Positions 10,917 to 23,100 of a stretch of 64,000 nucleotides of DNA are shown here, piece by piece. The notes beneath the pieces are model-generated. The model was given only the letters and a program-made list of their open reading frames with translations. It did not search any database and had not been told where the DNA came from. Origin of the DNA: Talaromyces rugulosus (lineage: Eukaryota; Ascomycota; Eurotiomycetes; Eurotiales; Trichocomaceae); the NCBI RefSeq assembly GCF_013368755.1, contig NC_049562.1:1674001-1738000 (forward strand), written 5' to 3'. Position 1 is the first letter of the stretch. The number at the start of each line of letters is the position of its first letter. The translations under genes were made by a program, and so were the position numbers.

Positions 10917-12906
10917 TCAAAGTTTGACACTCTTAACGAGATTCTTCTTGATTCCAGTAAGTTCACCACCGTAGCCACCGCGTTCTTCGCCGCCCTTGTA
11001 GACTTGACGAATGCTAGCCAGCTTCTTCTTCTTCTGCTCAAACTTCTTTCTCTTTTTGACACGAGGATTGCGCACATCCTTATTGCGCTTCGGTGCTAGT
11101 CCCTTGTTTTTCTCAATCTGGTAGGTGATACGGCGTTTACCGTCAGGGCCGACCTCTTCGATTTCTTCAACTCGGCCACCTTGGGCCGCTTCTGCCAGCT
11201 CTGCTCGTATCTTTTTATCGGCTTTCTTTTGTTTATTACGAGATGCAACCATGTCGTAATATTCATCATCGTCGGTCCCCTTAGCATCTCCACGGATTTC
11301 CCGCGCTAGGCGACGATCATCATCGTCAGAATCTCCGCCCAGTTGCTCTGCTTGGTTTGCTTGGGCACGTCCACGTCTTTCGGCCTCGGCGTTTAAGCGA
11401 GCCTGGCGCTCTCTGAGACGTTCACGATAAGGCAGATCTTCGTCACCACCTGCGTTGCGACCAGCAGCATCTCGTTTATTGCTCTTTTGTGCGATCTGGG
11501 AAGTGTAAAATCGGAGAGAGCGTTTCTTCCTGGCCTTTTCTTCAGCTTCACGGGTGGTAAGAGCGCCTTCGTCGCCAAAGTCTGAGTCATCGTCTTGTGG
11601 TAGAGGCGTTTTGGCCTGGCTCTTGGATTTCCGACTTGGTACTTTGACCAAATCATCCAGATCAGCCAGCTTGGTTTCGGCTTTCTTAATCTTCTCGAGT
11701 CGACGGGCCTGTGCTTCCTTTTGGGCCTTTTCGGCAGCGCGTTGCGACTTGGTCAATTTCCGCTCGCTTGCGGTCTTTACTTTCTGTTTCTTCTCTTGCG
11801 TAGGTTCTTGCACAGCCAGTTCGGGTTCGGATTCCTCAGCATCAAGATCGACACCGTCGCTTTCGTCTTCCTCCAGTTCCGACTCATCATCGATTTCCAC
11901 GTCTTTGACGGTTTCCCAAAGCTTTCGACATTTGATAAGAGATTCCATAACCGGGTGTTCCCTTAGTTCTGTAGGTGGTAGCGCTAAGACTTTGTCGGCA
12001 TCTTCTTCATCAGCAGGCGATGTCAGAACTGCAAAATACATGCTGATTGAGCCAAGGTACGCCGAGAGCGCCCGGAACTTGACAGTAGATAATGGCGTAA
12101 AATCAGAGTCCCCAATAGCTGCTTCAGCCTTCTCCGCTGCAGCCAAGAAGGTTGGATATTGAGGCTCGAGCTCGGCAAAGTCTTTTGACAAAGGCTCGAA
12201 TTCGGGGTATCTCGATTTCAAAATCTTCAGCTGCTCTTCAGAACTCATGTCGTCTGTTATTTCCAATTGAGGGAGAACTTCTGTTATGACGTCGTCCTTG
12301 TCCTGTGCATCCTTGTCGGCGTCTTTGGCAGATTCAAGCCAGTCGATTTCATCAAAGCCAAAGTCTGCCTCTTTCATAGCCTTCAAGTGCTTTTGTTGAA
12401 GCCTTTTCGCTTCCTGTTCCTCTTCTAGCGCATCGGCCTCGGTTTCAATAGCATCGGCGTTGTAATAGCTCTTCTTCGTCGATCCCCATGCACCGAGTCC
12501 TCCTTCCTCTTCTTCATCAGCCCCGGGACTAGATCCATTGCGCTGTCGTTTTGATTCAAATGCATAGTCATCATCGTCCTCTCCATCTTCCTCTTCGTCT
12601 ATTTCCTCTTCATCTTCATCATAGCCAAGAACTTCTTCGTCGGAAGGTTGATAAAAGGCTTCTGTACGCGAGATTGTGAGATAGGGTCCTCGGGGATAAA
12701 TCACGGATAATCATACCTTCTTCTTGTATCTTGCGCCGCCTCTTCGCCTCTGGGCCTTCCTCTAATAAGATGTGATCGCGACCTGCAACAAATTCATCGT
12801 CCGAATCGTCAAAAGTTTCGTTGGCGTTGAACTTGGACTGGAGAGCGACATCGTCTCTCTTTGCAGAAGGCTGCCGACCAGTGACCTTCCTTTTCTTTCC
12901 CGCCAT
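10917..12906 (-). CDS. UTP3: U3 snoRNP / SSU processome protein Sas10 (Utp3)
   Basis: Two exons (12906-12717, 12661-10917) give 644 residues. The N-terminus (MAGKKRKVTGRQPSAKRDD) is a basic nuclear-type signal. A long acidic stretch follows (YDEDEEEIDEEEDGEDDDD). A Sas10/Utp3-type domain surrounds residues 200-330, with further acidic and Lys/Arg-rich coiled-coil segments. The Sas10 C-terminal domain carries the hallmark APKRNKDVRNPRVKKRKKFE and ends YGGELTGIKKNLVKSVKL. The family takes part in early 18S pre-rRNA processing in the nucleolus and was also found as a silencing factor in yeast. The gene is divergent from the ketosphinganine reductase gene, and its start is the first ATG of the basic block. 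Confidence 0.9.
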
Positions 12907-13280
12907 TCTCGCTCAATTTCTTTGAAAAATTGAGTATGAATCAATTGGTTGTCTCTCAGATAGTAAATTAATTATTCTGTAGGATATTTTCCCGCCATAG
13001 ACTAGTAAAAATTTAGGTGGATAAGGCTCACCGCCTTCGCTGGCCCCACATGAGCCCGATACAGTGCTTTTTTAATTGGCTGCAATTGCAGACCAATTGG
13101 AGCAGTGTAGCACCGACCGCGACCCACATTTTGAATCCGCGTGTTTATCTAATCTCTTTTTCGCAACGTTTGGAGCTGAGGATCCTACGACAGCCTTCTT
13201 TTCAGCCCATTGCGAGCCTGCATAGATCTAATTCACGGCGCTGAGGTCTTTATAAGCACATCCTTTTCCCTCTTTGTTCT
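12907..13280. promoter_or_regulatory. Divergent promoter UTP3 / ketosphinganine reductase
   Basis: A 374 bp interval between two outward-reading genes. No ORF is supported. A TTTATAAGCAC sequence near 13248 could serve as the TATA element for the plus-strand gene. Nothing else specific was recognised. Confidence 0.4.
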
Positions 13281-14487
13281 ATGTTCGATTGCTCCATGGA
13301 GTATTCTAAAACAACCATCGCGATTGCCGTTATTCTTTTCGGAGCGTTGACTTATACATTATACAAAATGCTGGGCTTCGGGTCTAACCAATTTCCAGTT
13401 GATGGGAAGGTATGTCCTTGAGCGCATAGTTCGAATTATGATTTCAAAAAGCTTACTCTTCAATCATGGTTTAGACCATCCTGATCACAGGCGCCTCCGA
13501 GGGAATGGGAAGATCGGCCGCAATTCAGCTTGCGCAGAAAGGGGCCAACGTGGTCATTGTCTCTCGATCCCCCCCGAAACTTGAAGCCGCTCTTGAACTT
13601 ATCAAGGTACAATCTTCAGTCGGTATTTTTGCCACAATAGTAATACTGACTACATGCAGGCTGCCGCTGCGGACCCCTCCAAACAACGATTTCATTATAT
13701 CAGTGCGGACTTGACAAACCCCGAAGACGCCGACCGGATCCTGGACGAGGCTACAAAGTGGAACAATGGTGTTGCCCCCGATACTGTTTGGTGCTGTGCC
13801 GGGTACTGTCATCCTGGGTATTTCATTGATGTCCCTATTCAGACGTTGAGGGAACAGATGGATACCGTTTATTGGACGGCCGCATATACTGCACATGCTA
13901 CCCTGAGGAGGTGGCTGAAACCTGTCAGTCTGGGCGAGACGCAGGTCGCTTCACCGCCAAGACATATCATTTTCACGGCCTCTACTCTCAGCTTTTTCAC
14001 CGTCACTGGATACGGCCCTTACTCGCCTCCAAAAGCTGCTATGCGAAACCTGTCCGATGTGTTGGTGCAAGAGATCGAGATGTATAATGGTGCGCGTCGC
14101 GCGAAAGATGCAAACGCTCCTGCCACCGATGTCAAGATTCATATTGTGTTCCCAATGGGCATCTCAAGCCCCGGCTTCGAAAACGAACAAAAACTAAAGC
14201 CGGACCTCACCCATATCATGGAGGAAGCCGACAAGCCTCAGCAGCCAGATGAGGTTGCAGCCATCGCTATTAAAGGGCTAGAAAGAGGCGATTTCCAGAT
14301 CATTACCAACACCATTGGCCAGCTGATGCGAACAAGCTCGCTTGGCGCCAGCCCTCGAAACAATTTCTTCCTCGACACTGCGTCCAGCTGGCTCATCAAT
14401 ATTGCTTGTCTGTTTATAATCCCAGATTTGACAGGAAAGGCTTTCAAGTTTGGGAAAAAGAATGGAATTCCTGCGACGAAGCCATGA
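13281..14487 (+). CDS. TSC10: 3-ketodihydrosphingosine (3-ketosphinganine) reductase, Tsc10/KDSR type
   Basis: Three exons (13281-13409, 13475-13606, 13660-14487) give 362 residues. An N-terminal membrane segment ([20 protein letters not shown]) is followed by a classical SDR fold: [15 protein letters not shown] for NADPH binding, [20 protein letters not shown], the catalytic TASTLSFF serine and the YSPPKAA Tyr-x-x-x-Lys pair. A C-terminal hydrophobic segment ([14 protein letters not shown]) is typical of fungal KDSR. It reduces 3-ketosphinganine to sphinganine on the ER face, step two of sphingolipid synthesis. A second in-frame ATG at 13296 is a possible alternative start. The downstream gene on the same strand encodes a hydroxylase-like membrane protein. 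Confidence 0.92.
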
Positions 14488-14901
14488 AATGACGATTGAT
14501 ACCTTTGTTGCGATGATTCCGCCGATGCTGAGAATGTGGGCAGCTGTTACACTATTGTATATATTTTTATCATCATTCATAAACCAAATTCACAAATCCT
14601 ATAGTTAACCCACATCGTCATTATTCTCCCAGTTTTTCAAGGTTTTGGATAGTTTGTAACGGTGCTTGGCATTGATAACGGACCGATGACGTCGGTAAGC
14701 GCTGCCAGAATATTTATTCTCGGAGGTCTAGAATCCCAGCCACCTCCATCCCTCAACCTCGCCAGTCGCACTCACATTTAACAAGCTCCCCTTTATTAAT
14801 ATATTCCACAATTTCAATGGTTTGATCGCATAATGTGAGAATATATATACCGAACGAGCACTACAACTTTTATCCACATTCGATAATCATAATCGTCCAC
14901 G
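14488..14901. other. Spacer between ketosphinganine reductase and hydroxylase-like genes
   Basis: 414 bp without a coding ORF. A TATATATAC element lies near 14844-14852, about 55 bp before the downstream ATG, and is a plausible core promoter. Confidence 0.45.
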
Positions 14902-15954
14902 ATGTTTTTCGTCCCATTTACGACGAGTCTCAATTTCCTCTTCTTTTGGATGACATGGACGACTCTTGTCCTGTCTCACCCCCCTCTTAAGGTCGAGCTT
15001 TTTGGCACCTTGGCTGTCCGAATCATCTTTTATCTTGTGCCATCGCTCTTCTTCTTTCTGTTTGATGCTCTGCTCCCCAGCGCGTCTATGAGTATCAAAG
15101 CGCAAGGGAATATAGGACTGCCCTCCGGACATAAGCGAAAAAGACTTGGTCGAGTAGAGGTAAAGATAGTCGCATGGTCGCTCGTCAATATCCTGCTCGG
15201 TCTGGCTGCGCAGGGGGCAATTGAGCACACTTTGACAAAAACGTTTCGGTTCCGAAGTGCGATCAAGGTTGCAGTTAGTTTACCTTATCCCTGGGCCATC
15301 ACCATTGATGTGGTGAGGGGGTTTATAGTGAGAGAAGTAAGTTTTTTTTCGACTCTAGTGCCAATGGCATAGGGATTATTACATGTAAATTATATGCTAA
15401 TCCGCCCGAACGTACAGATTCTCAACTATAGCCTCCATCGTTTCATCCTCCACAACCAAAGGCTTCCTCTCGAACGACTACATAACTCTTGGTACCATGG
15501 CTTGAGAGCTCCCTGGCCATTGACGGCACACTACGACCACCCGATTTGCTACCTTGTCTGGAAGTTTCTGCCTCTGTACATTCCCGCTGCGATTTTCCGC
15601 TTTCACATGACAACATACATGATATTCCTTACCCTCGTCTCGCTCGAGGAAACATTTACGCATTCCGGTTACGTGTCTCTGCCAATGGACATTTTCCTCG
15701 GGGGCATGGCGCGCCGTACAGAATTACATGTGATAAGCGGCGGGGATGGGAATTACGGCGCATGGGGTGTGCTCGATTGGTTAGGCGGTTCTACAGTCGG
15801 TGGGAGCGAAACGATCGAAGACGACATACAAGAGGGGATTGCCGAGTATGATATTGACGACAAGATTCGCAAGGCTGTGGAAGATGCGAGAACTCATATA
15901 AAGGAGTCGGTCGCCAAGGAAGGGAACAGAGGAAAGACGAGAAGGAGGGCTTAA
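14902..15954 (+). CDS. Fatty acid hydroxylase / sterol desaturase superfamily membrane protein
   Basis: Two exons (14902-15336, 15418-15954) give 323 residues. Several hydrophobic segments are visible (FLFFWMTWTTLVL, IIFYLVPSLFFFLFDALL, IVAWSLVNILLGLAAQGA, LPLYIPAAIFRF). Histidine clusters follow the family order: HRFILH (HxxxH), then HNSWYH and HYDHP, then EETFTHSGY and RRTELHVISGGDGNYGAWGVLDW. The last cluster would normally be HxxHH and looks depleted in His. Enzymes of this superfamily use a di-iron centre to hydroxylate or desaturate lipids in the ER. The substrate cannot be read here. The upstream ketosphinganine reductase on the same strand makes a sphingoid base possible, but that is only context. 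The tail is charged and ends KTRRRA. Confidence 0.8.
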
Positions 15955-16443
15955 TCAAGGAAAACAACATTTCGGCCCCTGGTCGCTTTCTCGAATGTGA
16001 TGATGATGTCATGTAACAATTAGCTGTACAATTTCCAAAGATTTTAACAGGAAGAAAGTTGATTGGGATTTTTCTCTTTGTTGTGTGGGTGTCTGGATTG
16101 TAAAAAAAAGTAGCAGCACAGCCAAGCACAGGTAAAAAAAAAATCTAATGAAAATGGGAAGAAGCTGACTCCCAATGTCGAGTTTACATGTGTCTCATGA
16201 TAGCCCATGTGAAATAAGACTCTTTTGTGTAAAAAGAAACAAAATAAGCAGTGCAAACGATGCTTTATCCCCACTCGTGCAATATTTCATCCCACTCATA
16301 CCCACAACACGATATGAAGAGAAAAAAAGCCATCTGCAACGCCATATTCCCTTTCTCGTGATTGATAAAGAGGTTTTTTTATCATTTGGTTCTTTTTTTT
16401 GCTCGCCCATTAAAAACATACCCCGAATGCGACCGTCGTAAAT
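15955..16443. other. Convergent 3' spacer before RPL6
   Basis: 489 bp between two convergent genes. It has A/T homopolymers and no supported ORF and presumably holds both 3' UTRs and polyadenylation regions. Confidence 0.45.
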
Positions 16444-17390
16444 CTACCACTTCATCTCGTGAGGCTTGTCGCCAGTTCGGAGGCTGAAGCTAGTGGCGAG
16501 GTAGCTGGAGAGGAGGTGTTCCTTCTTGATGGTGGCCAGAAGGGCCTGGTCAACAGCCTTCTGGTCGGCAGCGCGAGCACTGGTGATCTTCTTCTTCTGC
16601 AAGGCAAAAAACTATTAGCACATGTTCTGTTCGAAGCTTGTGTATATTAAAAGCTGTGCAAAAGTACCTCGGGCTTCTCGCCGTTCTTGAAGAAAGCTTC
16701 CTCGGTCTTCTTCTCCTTGGATTTCTCCTTGGTGAAGTAGTCGGAAGCAGAAACCTTCTCAATGGTAGCGGCATCAACACCCTTGAGGTCGACCTTGGCG
16801 CTAGTGGCGATCACATAGCGAGAGTTGACCCGTCGGAGAGGGACACCGTTGATCTTGAAGGGACCGGTAACCAGGAGAACACCCTGGGACAAGTGCTTGA
16901 GGAGCACAACCCGCTTACCGCGGAAGCGGCCAGCGAGGAGGATCAGGATGGAACCAGGCTGGAGGCTCTCGCGGATCTTGGCAGGGCGGATGGACTTGCG
17001 AACCTGTATATCACAAAGTTGTTAGAATTTTTGATCTCTTGTTTTCAATGTGATCCGGTGGAAGCTCATTATAAGCCACAGTGTCTTGCGAAATGATGGG
17101 GTTGTATAAAATCGATAGGCACAGCTCGAAGTCGGATTTCGATCTCGCACAGATGTCGCCGGGTCGTGAATGTCTCCCGTCCTCCCAACGACAAATGCAC
17201 TGCGCTGCGCAAAAAATTCGATTGACGCAAAGCCGGCATTTGCAAGACACTGCTCCTAACCGTAGAGACTAGTACTGACTTTCTTGGGTTGCGGTTCATC
17301 GTCCACAGGATACCACTTCTGGGCCTTCTGGCTGTGGTGCGGGATCGTCCGCTCGCTCTTTCCAAACTTCTTCGTCTGCGCGTCCGACAT
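16444..17390 (-). CDS. RPL6: 60S ribosomal protein L6 (eL6)
   Basis: Three exons (17390-17280, 17003-16668, 16596-16444) give 199 residues. The basic N-terminus [32 protein letters not shown] precedes the KOW-like core [50 protein letters not shown], given here as two adjacent blocks. Next comes the [16 protein letters not shown] strand. The protein closes with [14 protein letters not shown]. It is a structural protein of the large ribosomal subunit. Intron 1 is long (276 bp) for this genome, as is common in ribosomal protein genes. I searched it for C/D boxes and found no convincing snoRNA. The gene is divergent from RPN13. Confidence 0.93.
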
Positions 17391-17830
17391 GTTGGCCGTA
17401 TGTGACGAAGAACCTGCCCGGAAAGAAATTGGGTGTGTTGTCGACGATGGGTGGTGGTTGAGTCGAAGAGTGGACGTTGGTGTGGCCTAACGCGGGAAAT
17501 CGTAAGGGTTTGTGGGCACTCCGAGCCCTATCCTTTAACCGAAAGGCGCTAGTGCGCTTTTGGCGGGCAAGCGCGACCGGCGCGGCCAATCACGGCACGT
17601 GACGGCCTGCGGTCGCCCACAGGCGCTGAGAGTGCAGGTGCAGCTTGCGGCTACGGCGGGTGGAGGGAGCCCGCAGTGCAGGTTCCAGCCAAGAAGCGCT
17701 GAAGCTGACGTACCGGTCGTGCCTTCCTCGCCGGTTTCTTTGCAGCTTGGCCACCATCAACAACAACTTTCCATTCCTCCTCCTCCCTCACATCCTCTCT
17801 CACACAACTCACGTCTGCCATCTTGCCGCC
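17391..17830. promoter_or_regulatory. Divergent promoter RPL6 / RPN13
   Basis: 440 bp, GC-rich near 17540-17700, between two outward-reading start codons. A CT-rich stretch (17755-17815) directly precedes the RPN13 ATG and resembles a pyrimidine-rich transcription start region of highly expressed fungal genes. Confidence 0.45.
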
Positions 17831-19325
17831 ATGTCCATAGCTGCTCCAATCATTACCTTCAAGGCGGGCATCTGCGACCTCGATGTACGTATCTTGCTTA
17901 ACACTGCGGAATTCCATTCCCCACAGGTGAGCTGTGTCGAACTACAATACTGATTGATTGCGTGTGTTTTCCAGACCTCGGGCAGCCCGTACACAGTCAA
18001 GCCCAAGCCTACGCCGGGATACATCTATCTTTACTCTGAAGATGACCTCGTCCATTTCTGCTGGCGCCCTCGCTCTGCTCCGCTGACCGACCCCGAGCTG
18101 GACCTCGTGATGGTTCCATCAGACGGCAGCTTTACTCCCTACCAATCTACACCCTCCACAAACGGGCGCATCTACGTTCTCAAATTCTCGTCGAGTTCTC
18201 AGCGATATCTGTTCTGGCTCCAATCGAAAAGTCAACACGAGCGAGGCGATCTTAAATGGTTCAGCCCCCGAGACCTGAAACTGGGCGAAATTGTCAACAA
18301 TCTGCTGCAAGGAGAAGAAGTCGATGTCCAGCAGGAAATCGCAAATTTACCCCACAACGAATCTGGGGATGGAGACGACGATGCTACGATGGAGGATATT
18401 GAAGGAACACATCAGAGTTCTGACCACCACGGTAGCGGTAGCGGCGGTGCTGGGTTAGATGCCACGGGAGGCGACATTCGCGAAGAAGGCGAAGGACCTC
18501 GCGAAGGAGGCGCGGACGGTGGTCGAGCGTAGGTACATCTCTCTCGGACCAAATCTCTGCGCATATGGTGTATACTCTTTTTTCTCCGTTCACAGATGAC
18601 AGGCGTTTTATGAGATGCATACTTGTTTTGTCTTCGTCTTCTTCTTCTTCTGTTAGATGTCCTCAATCTAAAAGTGAAAGGAAGCACGCTTTTGTCTTGA
18701 TTACTCGGCACTTTTTTTTAGCAGTATACATAGCGTAAATGTTCAGCATGCTGATTGTTACGGGAATAGGGCCACTGTTCCACAATCCGACGCATCTTCT
18801 ATGATTCAAGGCTTGCTACAATCGTTCCAAGGAAACCAGAATACGCAAGGTCAAGCCCCCGAGAATCTGTTTACCACTCTGGCCGACTTGCTATCGCCTT
18901 CGTCGACAATTGCCATGGTTGAAGCAGCCGACGACGACAAAGTGGACAACCTCCTCAACTTTCTACCACCGTCTCTACTACTCTTGGCGCAAGATGTGGA
19001 CGACCTCTCTTCATCGGACATGAACGACGAAACGGCGCAAGCTATACTTCTGTCTCTCGAACTCGGAAAGAAAAAGGATATCCTGAAGCGGGTGCTGCGC
19101 TCGCCGCAATTCACCCAGAGCCTCGCCAGTCTCACTGTGGCTCTCCGGGACGGAGGACTGCCCAGCATCAGCGAAGCGCTGCAGATAAAGGTGGAAAATG
19201 GAGGGTTTGTCCGGCGCGGCGGGGTGCCCCTGGGTGGCGGCGATGCGGTTGAGGCCTTCTTGCAAGGAGTGCGCCGACACGTGACGGAGAAAGGGTCTGG
19301 ACCCGGCGAGACTGATCAACAATAA
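17831..19325 (+). CDS. RPN13: Proteasome regulatory particle ubiquitin receptor Rpn13 (ADRM1)
   Basis: The predicted exons are 17831-17884, 17975-18528 and about 18722-19325, giving roughly 403 residues. The N-terminal Pru domain (FKAGICDLD, PGYIYLYSEDDLVHFCWRPR, RIYVLKFSSSSQRYLFWLQS) binds ubiquitin and Rpn2. A Gly/Asp-rich linker leads to the DEUBAD-type C-terminal domain (DLLSPSSTIAMVEAADDDKVDNLLNFLP, split over 18885-18970), which recruits and activates the Uch37 deubiquitinase where present. The last intron is uncertain: the donor GTAGGT at 18529 is forced by an immediate TAG. The acceptor at 18720-18721, after a T tract, keeps the frame and adds a short linker. The first exon supplies only 18 residues. 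Confidence 0.88.
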
Positions 19326-20185
19326 ATAACCTACCTCCACGATAACGAGCATTTTTTCCTGAAGAATAATCAAGACTCTACTGACTCACTGAGTGCTCAA
19401 TGCACAGCCTTAATGCTAATGTCTACTCCCTAGAGTAACATCATAGATGTCTTGGAGGGGCTAGTAAATTTAGAGCCGGCGCAAGTGAGACAGTAATATT
19501 AAATGATAGTAGTATCAAAGCCCAGCTCGGCGAGTCGGCAGCAATAGCTCCTTTCGTCTCTGGACAGCACTGAGACAGGCTGGCCGTTGTGTTGAATTGT
19601 AATCAGGCACGTAAATGGCAATCAACCAATAACCACGTAGTAGCTAAACAGGACGCGCAGCAGCGAGTCGTAATCGCACTGATGGGGCGCATTCCAGTGC
19701 CAGGCAGCCGCGAATGACCTTGGCCAGGCCGAAGCGCTAACGGGCCGATCTGCTACGGACAAAAGTGAACTGCTTGTTATTACTAGTGATATTAGTCCGC
19801 TGTGGCTGCGCACGGGGGGAACTGCTCTGCTGAAGCGCAATCTAATTATCCTTGTCGCTGTTCTTGTTCTTGTCGGTTGTGCGCGCACCTACGTATTCGC
19901 AAGACTGTTTGCCGTTTGCTGTTCGCTGTTTGGCGCGTTTGCTGAGGTATGGTTGGCCGCCTTTTCTGTCTTCCTTCTTCAGCCAACAAACTCCCCTCCT
20001 CCCTGACTCTCTCTGCCACTCATCGAGAAAGCTGACCACGACGTCCTGTTCTCAACAGCTAGCTTGAAATCGCATTCGCTAAATCACACACTTCGTCATC
20101 GTCGAGAAATACACTCCTCCCGCCGCCTCTGGCCATTGGGTTTAATGGACAATGCGTGCGATCAGATAACACACTGCCGGCAGCC
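19326..20185. other. RPN13 3' / CCH1 5' region
   Basis: 860 bp without a supported gene. The last 300 bp are C/T-rich and are probably promoter and long 5' leader of the calcium channel gene. Short ORFs here show no motif. Confidence 0.45.
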
Positions 20186-23100
20186 ATGGCATCCAACAAC
20201 CAGGGCCAGCTCCCTGGCCAAGATTCCTCGCGACAGCAGCCGATACCCCTACAAGATTTAGCCAGAGATCAGGAATACGATTTCGGCCACGATGAAGAGC
20301 GCCGCGGAAGAAGGAGAAGCACCAGCACTGGTTCAACGGGCGGAGCCCGTACCCATGTGCCTAGACGCTCGTTACTTACCGGAGGTACACTTACGACATA
20401 CGAGCGCATCGCAGAAGACTCGCCGAGTCCGATTGATCGGGTTGGCCTACATGTCACGCAGCCGTCGATAGCAAGGACGAGAGAACATAATCCATATACA
20501 TCCGACGACCATTATTTGATCGACGACCCAGGCGATTTTGCCCAAGCGACAGGCTCATTGGGCTTAGATTTCCAGGCACCGTATGCTAGTCGCCCGGCCT
20601 CTGGCTCTTCTTCGTCATTTGCTCAGAATGGCGAAGACTTCGTTATGGGCGCCTACCCTGGCCCCTCTGGACAACACGACAGATCGACATCGCAAGATTT
20701 CTTTTCGCCCACCACCCCGGCCACTGACACCGCACCTCTGACCGACAAACGATACCTCCAACCCATCAGCGGAGCCACAGTCGCCGATGAATCGGAAGAA
20801 AGGCCAAGCATGCAAAGTATTCGTTTGGGTGGAAGTCAAGCAGGGTCACGACTGGGTGATGACCTTAACTTGGAGAGCGGGTTTGGAAGCAGGCGCGGTA
20901 GTAACAGTGCTGGCGATAGTCGTTCTCGCTCAGTATCTCCGTCTGCGTCTAGCTCGGCTTTGCAGAGAGCAGGCTCTGTCATGAAAATGATGTCTCAGCG
21001 AGTCGTGAACTTGAGTAACGAGCCAGTCGAAAACACGCTGATGCGGAAAGGATCAACAGGCTCAGCCCGACTCGAGGGACCGCCGAATTTGCCAGAGACA
21101 CAAGATTTTGCCAACGAATCTATTCAACATGAACCTATCCCGGAGAAACATCCCCCCTCCACGACTGCCTGGAGAACGCAAGCCAATCCATTCAGGGGCA
21201 AATCATTGGGCATTTTCAGCCCAGACAATCCAGTGAGAATGTGGCTTTGTGACGTTTTGGTACACCCCTTTACGGAGCCATTCCTTTTGCTTGTAATTGT
21301 CATTCACGCCGTTTTGTTGACCGTCGAAGCGGCATCATCAGTTTGGACGCATCAAAGATCTCACCGGTGGGGATCTTCACTCATGGACTACGCCCTATTT
21401 ATCATCTTTGCTATATACACCCTAGAATTGGTTGTGAGGACCATTGTCTCCGGCTTTTTCTGGAACCCTCACGAATACAGTACACTCGACAGGTCTCTTG
21501 GGTTTAGGAAAGCAGTAGCGGAAAAGGGGAGGAGTTTCTTTTCGGTACAACGGGAACCCTCGACCAAGAAAAAATCCGTCCGTTTAGATGCACCCGAAAT
21601 CTCAATCTTCCAAAGAACTTTTACCGGGTTGCAACCACTAGCTGATCTTGCAGACGACCCACGCCAAAGGTCGCGCAAACGGCTCGCTCATCGAGCATTT
21701 CTTAGACATTCCTTCAATCGGCTAGACTTTCTAGCCGTGGTTTCATATTGGGTTTCCTTCTTTATGCAGTTGGTCGGCTACCAATTCGCCCATCATGTTT
21801 ACATATTTCAGATGCTAAGTTGCTTGCGTTTATTGCGACTTCTCGGCATTACAAACGGTACTTCGGTAAGCCCAAATTTGTTTATTGTTGTTCATTGTCT
21901 TGTCTGTTCTAACTCTACGCTAGGTTATTCTGCGAAGCTTGAAGAAAGCGGCCCCGCTCCTCGTTCACGTCGGTTTTCTCATTGGGTTCTTTTGGCTGCT
22001 TTTCGCGATTATTGGGATCCAGAGCTTCAAGTCCAGTTTGCGTCGGACTTGCGTCTGGATCGACCCACAAGGACAAAATGACTTTGTGATGAATGACCCC
22101 TACAACACCATACAGTTTTGTGGCGGTTATTTTGACAATGTCACCGGGGAAGCCATGCCATGGGTCTCTGAAGACAGAGTACCTTCGACTTTCAGCCCAA
22201 AAGGGTACCTTTGCCCACAGGGGTCTATGTGCATTGAGGGTAATAATCCCTACAATGGGACCGTGTCTTTCGACAATATCTTTTTCTCCCTTGAGCTTGT
22301 GTTCGTCATCATGAGCTCCAACACATTTTCCGACCTTCTATACTATACAACGGACTCGGACTACCTCGCATCTGCTTTGTTCTTCGCTTTTGGCATTGTC
22401 ATCATGAGTTTATGGTTGGTCAACTTGTTGGTTGCTGTCATCACGTCTTCGTTTCAGATCATTCGAGAAGAGACTAGACGTAGCGCATTTGCCACGGATA
22501 AGGTCGAAGATGTCAACCAGCACGACTCCAAGAATCGCAAAATCAGCACCCTGAAGCACCTTTTTGACAAATCGAAATGGCTTTGGATAGCAATCATTGC
22601 ATACGGCCTTATAATCCAGTGCTTTCGAAGCTCCTCGATGGGTTCATCCCGAGCTAAGTTCATTGACAACACCGAAACCGCCATTACTCTGGTTCTTCTT
22701 TTAGAGATCATACTCAGGTTTGCAACAAACTGGAGGCGCTTTCACAAGAGCCGCCGCAACCTATTTGATCTCTTCCTTGCAATAGTCACCTGCATCATTC
22801 AGATTCCATCGATTCATAATTCCGGTCGGGCATATGCAGCACTCACTCTGTTCCAAGTTTTGAGAGTCTATCGAATCGTCTTGGCATTCTCGCTGACTAG
22901 AGACCTTATCATGATAGTGTTTCGAAACGTGATGGGGCTCTTGAACTTGATTATCTTTGTGTTCTTGATGACCTTTCTTGCAGCAATTTTCGCCGTACAG
23001 CTATTCCGTGGTATTATACCAGAGCAAGACCCAGATGGTAATTCGATAGACATTACCTTTTCTCAGATATACAATTCGTTTCTTGGAATGTATCAGATTT

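Noticed and set aside
16597..17279. snoRNA in the long RPL6 intron
   Set aside because: I looked for RTGATGA and CTGA pairs with an rRNA-complementary guide on the sense strand and found none.
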